Shown: one piece after another, positions 1-6,656 of the stretch | Numbering within the stretch: position 1 is the stretch's first letter | How the letters are laid out: every line of letters begins with the position of its first letter | Assembly: GCA_041159865.1 (NCBI GenBank) | Contig: JBEAXK010000065.1 | Span: 1-8,727 of the forward strand | Reading direction: 5' to 3' | Origin: BJGN01 sp041159865 | GTDB taxonomy: Bacteria; Bacteroidota; Bacteroidia; Chitinophagales; Saprospiraceae | DNA: 8,727 nt | Translations under genes and position numbers: made by a program | The notes under the pieces: generated by a model | Told to the model about the DNA's origin: nothing | The model's database searches: none | Seen by the model: the letters and a program-made list of their open reading frames with translations, nothing else

Positions 1-1
1 T

Positions 2-121
2 CCTGGAATTGAATCGATTATTTCAGAAGAAATCGACATTCAACAGTTGGCATTTGGATATTACTTTGTTCAATGCAGTAATGGAAAAAAAGAAGCAATA
101 TTACCATTTGTCAAAAATTAA
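2..121 (+). CDS. C-terminal fragment of a T9SS-secreted protein (type A sorting domain)
   Basis: This is the last 39 codons of a gene that begins before the window; the frame is open from base 2 to the TAA at 119-121. The residues have the shape of a type A T9SS C-terminal sorting domain. An Ile-Asp-Ile strand is followed by LAFGYYFVQC, then a charged turn (SNGKKE) and the closing ILPFVKN. Known domains of this type have the pattern 'ID(L)..L..G.Y.V....G....KF.K' at the extreme C-terminus. The domain directs proteins across the outer membrane, after which it is usually removed and the cargo is released or attached to the surface. Nothing can be said about the catalytic or adhesive part of the protein. 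The gene converges on the large minus-strand gene across a spacer of about 420 bp. The domain call is by eye from motif shape, on a short fragment. Confidence 0.7.
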   Translation, partial: PGIESIISEEIDIQQLAFGYYFVQCSNGKKEAILPFVKN

Positions 122-159
122 AATACATGGAATGGAAAATGGAACTCTGATATGATAAA

Positions 160-177
160 AAGTGGATTTTTCCACTT
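160..177. terminator. Candidate hairpin terminator between convergent genes
   Basis: AAGTGGA (160-166), a TTTT loop and TCCACTT (171-177) form a perfect 7-bp stem with a 4-nt loop. On the plus strand the hairpin lies 38 bases after the T9SS cargo stop but has no T-run after it. On the minus strand the stem is followed by three more T residues, which together with the final TT of the stem give a T5 tract. It could therefore act as a modest terminator for leftward transcription, though about 365 bases beyond that gene's stop. The stem has only three G-C pairs, so the function is uncertain. Confidence 0.35.
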
Positions 178-220
178 CAACTGTATATTAAATATAAGAT
201 ACTCACCGAAACCTCTAGAA

Positions 221-236
221 ACGAAGCATGCTTCGT
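221..236. repeat. Perfect 16-bp palindrome
   Basis: ACGAAGCATGCTTCGT is its own reverse complement. As RNA it would fold to a 6-bp stem with a CATG loop, but no T-run follows on either strand, so it is a poor terminator. It could be a protein-binding site or the remnant of a repeat. It lies in a spacer between convergent genes, where a promoter operator would be unexpected. Only the symmetry is seen; any function is unknown. Confidence 0.6.
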
Positions 237-542
237 CTTATATGATAAAGAGAAACCCCAAGTTTCACGGAAATGGAAATTGGACAACCGTTGTAAAGAG
301 TTTTCTTCTGGATTTATCTGTTTAATAGAATTATGGGAATATTTGAATTTATCGGAATCTAGAAAAAACGATACGTGCATCGCCTATACGATTTGTGGGA
401 AAAAATAAGTTTTACCTGAAATTGAAAACGGGAAATGAATTTCCTTTATCTGGGTATTTTTATTTCCCTATTTTAAACATTGGTTAATTAATGGATTGAA
501 AAATATATTTCTTAATATAATATTTAATTATTGAATCGATTT

Positions 543-3500
543 CTACTTTATTTGCTCTGCACCAGATACATCTCCCGTCTTGATTCCTATTATTTCCCCT
601 ATATTCTGGGTAGTCAAAGCTGAAACTGATATTTTTTCTTGTCCGAATTTGTCGAAAAAATGCCAGTTCATATTATTAGGAAATTTCTTTTCAATTTGTA
701 AAATCATTTTTTTGAGTAAAACCATGTCCAAGGTGGTAACACTACCTGAATTATTTACATCTGCAGCTACAAAACTATATTTTGAAATTAAGGGTCGAAT
801 TCCCAAAATATGCCTGTTAATTAGTAACAAATCATAGGTGCTAATACCTGATAAATATTGCGATTCCTTAGAAATCTTTAGGGTATAGGCAGTGTTTGGT
901 TTTACTCCATCCAGCCTAAAAGTACCTTCACTATTAGTTGTTGTTGTTAATTCATTTATCCCGGTTAAATTTATATGAAATCCATTATAATTATGTCCAG
1001 GACTTAAGGTAATTTTACCCGAAATACTAATATTTTCTGTTTTACAAAGCGAAAATTTATCTTCTAGTATAACATATACTTTGCAATAAGTGTAGTTCCC
1101 TTGGCTATCAACCTGGTATAACCTAAGTGCCGTAAGAGGTTGATTATAATCATTACAATTCAGTGTGATAAATTTATTTTCCTCACTTTGATAGGTTGGT
1201 CTGAAAGATAGGGGAAAGGTGTCTCGAACCATATAAAAATGCAATAAACCGGAGCAATCTAAATTATTTAACATTTTATCCTGAAGAAAATCGGAGTAAT
1301 GAATGGTTGCCGTCGGTAAATTCAAATTAGATAATACTAAGGGTGTAGATAGTTGTTGTACACATATAAAAGGTATAATGGTTTTATCGTTAACTGAAAA
1401 TGAAAGAGTGTCTGTTGTGGCATTTCCACAGGCATCGGTTAGGATAATGCTTGCTATGTAATGGCCTTCTGAAAAATCACCTAAACTTAATTGACAGGTG
1501 TCTGTTTTAAAAATACCTGGAAAATCTACATATTCTTTAATTATTTGACCTGATTGCCTGGTCCTAATTTGAACCTTTTTACCTTTAAAAATAGTATTTG
1601 AACAATCATCTTTACAAATGAATGAAAACGAAATGTTTGCCTTGCAATCGGACGGTCTCAGATTAAAATCTTTCTGGTAGTTTTTTATGATTGTTGGTGG
1701 AATATCGTCTGTTACTGAAATAATCTGCGTGTACTGCCAAGCAAAAGTTTGTTCTCCTGCGCAAGAAGCTGATTTAACAGGTAAAAAGGTTGAAAGAGGA
1801 ATGTTATCTAGATTTCGCGTAGTATCTGTATAAAACTGATTGTCAGTTGGTTTTTTTTCAAATCTAAATGTTTGTTCCTTTCCGCCCGATCTGGGTAAAA
1901 TTCTGGCATATTCCATCGGATCAGCTTGACCACAATGAAACTGATTTGGCAGCATACACCAGTTTATAAAAGTGGCAGTTCTATATATTTTAATGCAATT
2001 TTCAGATGTAACATCGGAATAATAAGATTTATCCTTGTAACTAACTGCGATTAAATCACAAGCATTTTCCTTCCAGGTGAATTCATTTTTTGGTTGTAAC
2101 TTGGCTAAACAGGTAGTTGTTTCATCTTGAGGAACGGTAAATGAAAAAGAATGATTTGCCCGGATTGTTATTCTTTGTTTGGCAATATGCCTGACGGTAT
2201 CTCCCGATTTTCTAACTTGAACCAAGGTCCAGATTCTATCTATATATCCAGTATCACAATTCAGATTTTTTTCTAAATGATATAAAACAACAGGCTGGCA
2301 ACTACCACTACTTATTTCAGGAAATCCAAATAATGTGTTGGAAGAAATGGGGTCTTCCAATTTTTTAATTCTTTCTTTATCCGTTCCATCAATGTAATTT
2401 ACCCATGAAGGATTTGTAACAGAGGGTAAAGTAGGTGGTTTAATTTTAGGTGCAGAATTATCTTCGACTATAATTTTAGTTTGATTCCAATCCCAGTTAG
2501 GTTTTAAAGTTATCCTTTTAGTACCCGTTAAATCAAGAATTTGAATTAAATCAGCTGCCCATAACTCTGCATCCACTTCTTTTCCTACATCGCCACAATG
2601 AAATGAGACATAAGGCATTCCTCTTGGGGTGAAAAATGAACCGTCTGAATTAATTTCAAAATCTTCTAAATCAACCATTCCATTAGGATTTCCGCTATGG
2701 CTGAATAAATCATAATCCATATTTTTCAATAAATATTGTTGAATATATTCTTTGGATATTATCCGTCGCATATATAAAGAATCAAGGAGGCATCCATCAT
2801 ATGAACCATCATTTATGTCCTGACCATAAATCCTGGCTTCTCCATTTTCGTCCTTATATTGATTATCTCCGGACGAATTCCATTTAGTGATTGGGAGAGA
2901 AATATGAAGCTGATCTTTAGTAATAACCCTGGGTTTTACTTTGTCGTAAACCAAAAAATATAAGGTATCTAGTAGAGTGTTGTAACATCCGTCTTGTGCT
3001 GATATTATAAGTCTATGATAACCAACGGGAATATTATGTATCATATGACCACTTGAAGACATAGGTGAAACTGGATAATTTACATCGGTGAAATCGGGAT
3101 AAGTTTTAAAATATGGGCTGTTAAATTCCCATGCCGTTTGTACTTTAAATTGCAAATTTAAATCGTATTTGGAGGAACAATCATCATTAATAGTCCAATT
3201 AAAAAGGGTTCCGAGTAGCTTATCATCAGTACCATCGGGTAAATATAATTCACCAAAGCAGCCGTGAGATAAAGAATCAAATGGTAGAACAGGTAAGGCT
3301 AAATATTCGTCGTCGGTATTAGGTTTACTGTGTCCAAAAATAGGCAAAGATCCATCTAAAGGGTAACTCACTGGAGGGGATGAATCTTTATATGATAGAT
3401 AAAGGGTGTCTTTTAAGATGTTAGCGCTACAGTTATCTGTAATGTGTACTACTATTTCAGAGAGAGAACTTCCGGGACATCCCTGAAAAGTTTTTATAGA

Positions 3501-4397
3501 AAATGCCCACGAAAAATCAGCACTTAAGTCAAATAAGCTTACTTGACTTGCATTTCCATTGGGTAAATAATAGTCTGCCAAATAGTGGTCTTTTGTGAAA
3601 GAAATAATGTCTTCTTCTGAATAATTTCCGCAATGGTTATAGGTTAATGTATCTGGAATACCACAAGTTCCAACACCTTGATAAATACCTAATACTCCAA
3701 ACGTTGTTAAATTGGATGGTCCATAATCATCATAAGTATTTGAAGGATTTATATAACTACAATCATTGTCTAATAGAGGTTTTCGAAAATAAATAATCTG
3801 GGTAATAGAACGGGTATTTCCTCTTTCATCGGCGTAAACAAAGGTGCGAAACAAAGTATTCTCAAACGCACCACATGGTGTAATAACAAGCCGATCTGTT
3901 ACAAAAATACGCTGTAATCCCCCACAACTGTCAGGAGCCATTATTGGTTTTCCTGTGTAATAAAATTCATATATATCCATCCAAGTTGAAGCCACATTTT
4001 CAATTTTGGGTAGATCATGCCGCCATAAAACCAAGGTATCAAAATTTAACCAGGTTAATGAATCTGATTCTGACCAGTTAGGTGGAGTATAGTCTTTTGA
4101 AATTAGAGTTCCAGAACAAATTAAGCTTCCAGTTGAGGAAAAAATACCATATTTCCATCCAGATGCAGGACTAATTCCATCAAGAATTTCCCTATTTGCA
4201 GGATTGTTATCGTTGATAATTACATAGGCTCCTATTGGAATGGAGCCAGTTGCTAATTCTTGTAAAGTAATTATTCTACTGCAAGAATTAGGCATTGGAA
4301 CATTGATGCTTTCTACACAACCAATACCAGATAGTCTATCATTTAGCAATATACAAATGATAAAAATAAATAATGCGTATTTGCTTACTTTTCCCAA
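543..4397 (-). CDS. Large secreted cysteine-rich multidomain protein with C-terminal dockerin-like module
   Basis: Predicted 1284-residue exported protein. Residues 1-26 look like a Sec signal peptide: Lys3 and Lys6, then the hydrophobic stretch ALFIFIICILL. The body carries about 33 cysteines and recurring HYR-like junctions of the form VxD..xPx near residues 338, 485, 645, 896 and 1004. Three of these follow a 'D.C....DTL.....D' strand pattern (about 320-338, 468-485 and 987-1004), which suggests repeated beta-sandwich modules. Residues 1123-1176 (ISGKITL... SEGTFRLDGVKPNTAYTL) resemble a CarboxypepD_reg/CnaB-like fold. Residues 1178-1233 form a dockerin-like pair. The second loop is DVNNSGSVTTLD, with D1213, N1215, S1217 and D1224 at calcium positions 1, 3, 5 and 12. 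The protein ends in IGIKTGDVSG plus five residues, with no recognisable T9SS sorting domain. The start is TTG: the frame is closed 27 bases upstream, no in-frame ATG precedes the signal peptide, and later starts would remove it. A surface or adhesive role is inferred; no enzyme domain is recognised. Confidence 0.8.
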   Translation of the reverse strand: MGKVSKYALFIFIICILLNDRLSGIGCVESINVPMPNSCSRIITLQELATGSIPIGAYVIINDNNPANREILDGISPASGWKYGIFSSTGSLICSGTLISKDYTPPNWSESDSLTWLNFDTLVLWRHDLPKIENVASTWMDIYEFYYTGKPIMAPDSCGGLQRIFVTDRLVITPCGAFENTLFRTFVYADERGNTRSITQIIYFRKPLLDNDCSYINPSNTYDDYGPSNLTTFGVLGIYQGVGTCGIPDTLTYNHCGNYSEEDIISFTKDHYLADYYLPNGNASQVSLFDLSADFSWAFSIKTFQGCPGSSLSEIVVHITDNCSANILKDTLYLSYKDSSPPVSYPLDGSLPIFGHSKPNTDDEYLALPVLPFDSLSHGCFGELYLPDGTDDKLLGTLFNWTINDDCSSKYDLNLQFKVQTAWEFNSPYFKTYPDFTDVNYPVSPMSSSGHMIHNIPVGYHRLIISAQDGCYNTLLDTLYFLVYDKVKPRVITKDQLHISLPITKWNSSGDNQYKDENGEARIYGQDINDGSYDGCLLDSLYMRRIISKEYIQQYLLKNMDYDLFSHSGNPNGMVDLEDFEINSDGSFFTPRGMPYVSFHCGDVGKEVDAELWAADLIQILDLTGTKRITLKPNWDWNQTKIIVEDNSAPKIKPPTLPSVTNPSWVNYIDGTDKERIKKLEDPISSNTLFGFPEISSGSCQPVVLYHLEKNLNCDTGYIDRIWTLVQVRKSGDTVRHIAKQRITIRANHSFSFTVPQDETTTCLAKLQPKNEFTWKENACDLIAVSYKDKSYYSDVTSENCIKIYRTATFINWCMLPNQFHCGQADPMEYARILPRSGGKEQTFRFEKKPTDNQFYTDTTRNLDNIPLSTFLPVKSASCAGEQTFAWQYTQIISVTDDIPPTIIKNYQKDFNLRPSDCKANISFSFICKDDCSNTIFKGKKVQIRTRQSGQIIKEYVDFPGIFKTDTCQLSLGDFSEGHYIASIILTDACGNATTDTLSFSVNDKTIIPFICVQQLSTPLVLSNLNLPTATIHYSDFLQDKMLNNLDCSGLLHFYMVRDTFPLSFRPTYQSEENKFITLNCNDYNQPLTALRLYQVDSQGNYTYCKVYVILEDKFSLCKTENISISGKITLSPGHNYNGFHINLTGINELTTTTNSEGTFRLDGVKPNTAYTLKISKESQYLSGISTYDLLLINRHILGIRPLISKYSFVAADVNNSGSVTTLDMVLLKKMILQIEKKFPNNMNWHFFDKFGQEKISVSALTTQNIGEIIGIKTGDVSGAEQIK

Positions 4398-4432
4398 TGT
4401 ATGAAAACTAAAGTCATTTGTAGTTTAGTCCG

Positions 4433-4440
4433 TAAATATA
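4433..4440 (-). promoter_or_regulatory. Weak candidate -7 element for the large secreted protein gene
   Basis: Read on the minus strand this is TATATTTA, one base away from the Bacteroidota -7 consensus TAnnTTTG. It lies about 36 bases upstream of the TTG start, which would give a 5' leader of roughly 25-30 bases. No TTG or TTTG is visible at the -33 spacing, so support is thin. Confidence 0.2.
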
Positions 4441-4489
4441 GTGAATAAGTATTTCTCATTCATGTTGTATAAGATTTAATAATCCTTGC

Positions 4490-4511
4490 TTTGTATTATT
4501 ATTAATACAAA
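4490..4511. promoter_or_regulatory. Operator-like inverted repeat in the divergent spacer
   Basis: The two 9-bp arms TTTGTATTA (4490-4498) and TAATACAAA (4503-4511) are exact reverse complements around a TTAT spacer, making a 22-bp dyad. It lies 72 bases before the preferred start of the reductase operon and 92 bases before the start of the divergent secreted-protein gene. It therefore sits where a dimeric regulator could act on either. The arms match neither the FNR (TTGAT...ATCAA) nor the CRP (TGTGA...TCACA) half-site. With no G-C pairs beyond one per arm and no T-run following, it is an unlikely terminator. The binding protein is unknown. Confidence 0.45.
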
Positions 4512-4552
4512 TAATATTCTACTAATTATATAGGATATATAGAAATAATGTT

Positions 4553-4560
4553 TATTTTTG
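4553..4560 (+). promoter_or_regulatory. Candidate -7 element for the sulfite reductase/siroheme operon
   Basis: TATTTTTG matches the Bacteroidota -7 consensus TAnnTTTG exactly. Transcription would begin about 5-7 bases downstream, near 4566, leaving a leader of roughly 18 bases before the ATG at 4584. This favours that ATG over the earlier in-frame ATG at 4548, which would lie upstream of the transcript start. No TTG/TTTG is seen at the usual -33 distance, so the promoter is incomplete by consensus and may need an activator. Confidence 0.4.
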
Positions 4561-4583
4561 TCATCTCATTTAACCCGAATCAC

Positions 4584-6656
4584 ATGCAAAGTTTTAGAAC
4601 TGAATTGGAAAATCCAATCGTTGAAAAGGATATTATCGATCTCGAGAAAAAAATTTACGCCTTTCAACATGGTAAAATAGGGGAGGAAAAATTTAGAAGT
4701 CTGCGTCTGGCAAGAGGGGTATATGGACAAAGACAACCTGGTGTTCAGATGATTCGTATAAAAATTCCGATGGGTCGTTTTACTGCCAGACAGTTGAAGA
4801 GAATGGCGGATGTGTCAGATGAATTCTCTACAGGTAATCTACATATTACAACTCGTCAGGATATTCAATTACATTATGTTCAGTTAAATAGAGCTCCTGA
4901 ATTGTGGGCAGAATTAGAGAAAGATGAAATTACCCTGAGAGAGGCTTGTGGCAATACCGTTAGAAACGTAACTGCTTCCATTTTTGCTGGCATTGATCCT
5001 CAGGAGCCATTCGATGTTACTCCATTTGCGGAAGCTTTTTTTACCCATTTTCTTAGAAATCCAATTTGTCAGGAATTGGGGCGTAAAATAAAAGTAGCTT
5101 TTTCAAGTTCAAATGCCGACACTGCCTATACTTTTTTTCATGACCTTGGATTTATTCCAGTCATAGAAAAGGGTAAATGGGGTTTTAAAATGCTACTCGG
5201 TGGTGGTATTGGAGCACAACCCAGAAGTGCTGATGTACTATATGAATTTTTAGAGATAGATGAGTTATTACCCATTTCTGAAGCCATTATAAGGGTATTC
5301 GATCGATATGGAGAGCGAAACAGGAGAAATAAAGCCAGATTAAAGTTTTTAATAAAAGAAGTTGGGATCGCCCAGTTTATGGAATGGGTTGCTTCTGAAA
5401 AAAAAGCAATAAATGAAATTCCATCTATTAAAAGACAAAAGGAAAAAACTTTTCCTTCATCTAATCTTTTCCCATTATTACCCCCAATCGATTTACAATA
5501 CGAAAAATGGTTAAAGACCAATGTTTTTAAACAAAAACAGGAAGGTTTATTTGCCGTTGGTATTCCCATAGAAAATGGAAATTTTTCTTCTGAACTTGCA
5601 AGAAAACTAGCCGATATTATTTCAATATATGCAGGAGACGACAGTCGTTTTTCTCCCTCCCAAAGTATTTTGCTTCGCCATATTCCTGAAGAGAATTTAG
5701 TAGCCATTTATAATGCATTGAAAAAAATAGGATTAGCCAGAATAGGATTTAACAGAATTAACGATATAGTAGCTTGTCCGGGAACAGATACCTGTAATTT
5801 AGGTATTGGAAGTAGCATGGGTTTAGCTGAGGTTTTAAAAAATGTGATTGAGGAGGAATATGTAGATTTGATCACTGACCACGATATTTCTATTAAAATT
5901 AGTGGTTGTATGAATGCTTGTGGGCAACATACCATTGCAAACATTGGCTTTCAAGGAATGACCATTCAACATGGTGATCACGTTGCTCCTGCTACTCAGG
6001 TACTTCTTGGTGGAGGACTGTTGGGTAACGGCCTGGGTCGGTTTGCCGATAAAGTGCTAAAGGTGCCTTCGCGAAGAGTTCCCCATGTTTTACGTTGGAT
6101 TTTAGATGATTTTAAGACAAATCATATTGAAAATGAGGATTTTAATACCTATTATGATCGTAAATCAACGGATTATTTTTTCCAGAACTTAAAGTTATAT
6201 TCAGATATCACCCAGTTGCAACCTATTGATTTTATTGATTGGGGAAATGAAACCCAATATGAAAAAGCCATTGGGGTGGGAGAATGTGCAGGAGTCATGA
6301 TCGATTTAATACAAACTTTACTTATTGAAGCGGACGAATTATTGGAATGTGCCATTCTTGCATTTGAAGATCAGCGTTGGAATGATTCCATTTATCATTC
6401 TTTTTCAGGACAAATAAGGGCTGCAAAAGCTATTTTGACAACTAAAAATGCGGCTACCAACTCCCATGAATCTATAATTCAAAGTTTTGATTCTTATTTT
6501 CCAGATTATTCAAACGAAAAGGGCATTACCTTCCTGGAAAATATAAATAAGATTAATAAGGAGGAACCAAGTGAAAATTTTGCAGCAAGCTATTTAACTA
6601 CTGCCAAAAAATCGATTCTTTGGATAAAAAATCAGCGGAATGAACAGGTTAATTAG
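4584..6656 (+). CDS. Siroheme/4Fe-4S sulfite (or nitrite) reductase with C-terminal HEPN-like domain
   Basis: Cytosolic six-electron reductase, 690 residues from this start. The order is: N-terminal ferredoxin-like half-domain (about 40-100, with GVYGQRQPGVQMIRIK and LHITTRQDIQLHYV); first siroheme-contact repeat (CGNTVRNVTAS, 122-132); second half-domain (about 300-370); then the cluster motif C398-x5-C404 and C442-x3-C446 (ACPGTDTCNLGI and SGCMNACGQH), which holds the 4Fe-4S cluster bridged to siroheme. R-K168-I-K170 aligns with the Lys-x-Lys of sulfite reductases, where plant nitrite reductase has Lys-x-Asn, so sulfite is the likelier substrate. Residues about 560-690 are extra: a helical segment with SGQIRAAKAIL and a later His (H628) that resembles HEPN domains. 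Its role is unknown. The ATG at 4584 is preferred over 4548, which would add 12 residues, because of the -7 element between them and the family-like start MQSFRTELENP. The gene overlaps the methyltransferase gene by 17 bases. Confidence 0.9.
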   Translation: MQSFRTELENPIVEKDIIDLEKKIYAFQHGKIGEEKFRSLRLARGVYGQRQPGVQMIRIKIPMGRFTARQLKRMADVSDEFSTGNLHITTRQDIQLHYVQLNRAPELWAELEKDEITLREACGNTVRNVTASIFAGIDPQEPFDVTPFAEAFFTHFLRNPICQELGRKIKVAFSSSNADTAYTFFHDLGFIPVIEKGKWGFKMLLGGGIGAQPRSADVLYEFLEIDELLPISEAIIRVFDRYGERNRRNKARLKFLIKEVGIAQFMEWVASEKKAINEIPSIKRQKEKTFPSSNLFPLLPPIDLQYEKWLKTNVFKQKQEGLFAVGIPIENGNFSSELARKLADIISIYAGDDSRFSPSQSILLRHIPEENLVAIYNALKKIGLARIGFNRINDIVACPGTDTCNLGIGSSMGLAEVLKNVIEEEYVDLITDHDISIKISGCMNACGQHTIANIGFQGMTIQHGDHVAPATQVLLGGGLLGNGLGRFADKVLKVPSRRVPHVLRWILDDFKTNHIENEDFNTYYDRKSTDYFFQNLKLYSDITQLQPIDFIDWGNETQYEKAIGVGECAGVMIDLIQTLLIEADELLECAILAFEDQRWNDSIYHSFSGQIRAAKAILTTKNAATNSHESIIQSFDSYFPDYSNEKGITFLENINKINKEEPSENFAASYLTTAKKSILWIKNQRNEQVN

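Larger units (their letters stand above)
122..542. other. AT-rich spacer between convergent genes, no supported gene
   Basis: This spacer lies between the stop of the T9SS cargo gene and the stop of the large minus-strand gene. It holds a 7-bp hairpin (160-177), a perfect 16-bp palindrome (221-236), and a 14-base near-repeat (146-159 and 236-249, 13 of 14 identical). A small inverted repeat GGAAAT-GA-ATTTCC sits at 431-444. The GGGAAAT at 430-436 can alternatively pair with ATTTCCC at 462-468; read on the minus strand this is followed by CGTTTT and could be a weak terminator for the large gene. Several frames are open across 151-408: 85 codons on plus without an ATG, 56 codons on plus from the ATG at 152, and 67 on minus. 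None resembles a known protein, so I treat the stretch as non-coding or decayed. Confidence 0.6.

Noticed and set aside
22..121. Possible dockerin or adhesin ending instead of a sorting domain in the left-edge fragment
   Set aside because: The GYYFVQC...FVKN pattern at the extreme C-terminus fits a type A sorting domain better, and no calcium-loop residues are present.
177..380. 67-codon minus-strand ORF in the convergent spacer
   Set aside because: It has no family resemblance, shares the stretch with two plus-strand open frames, and has no promoter or start context. It was also checked for a lost T9SS tail of the large gene and shows none.
151..408. 85-codon open plus-strand frame (TAA at 406-408) with several cysteines
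   Set aside because: It has no ATG or convincing alternative start, resembles no protein I know, and overlaps other open frames on both strands. The frame is probably open by chance in a spacer.
430..468. Terminator of the large minus-strand gene
   Set aside because: The alternative pairings are short (6-7 bp) and AT-rich, with only a short T-run on the minus strand. It is mentioned in the spacer entry but too weak to list as its own feature.
580..837. 85-codon plus-strand ORF
   Set aside because: It is antisense to the dockerin-like end of the secreted protein, whose frame is clearly coding. It is a shadow frame.
4316..4397. Lipoprotein signal peptide at Cys27 of the large secreted protein
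   Set aside because: The bases before Cys27 encode GIG, so the -3 position lacks the Leu/Val/Ile expected of a lipobox. A standard Sec signal peptide is the simpler reading, though cleavage was not computed.
4490..4511. FNR/CRP-type site or intrinsic terminator reading of the 22-bp dyad
   Set aside because: The half-sites do not match FNR or CRP consensus, and the nearly all A-T stem lacks a following T-run. It is kept only as an unassigned operator-like dyad.
5138..5707. 189-codon minus-strand ORF
   Set aside because: It is antisense to the reductase core, where conserved family motifs flank and span the region. It has no recognisable protein features of its own.
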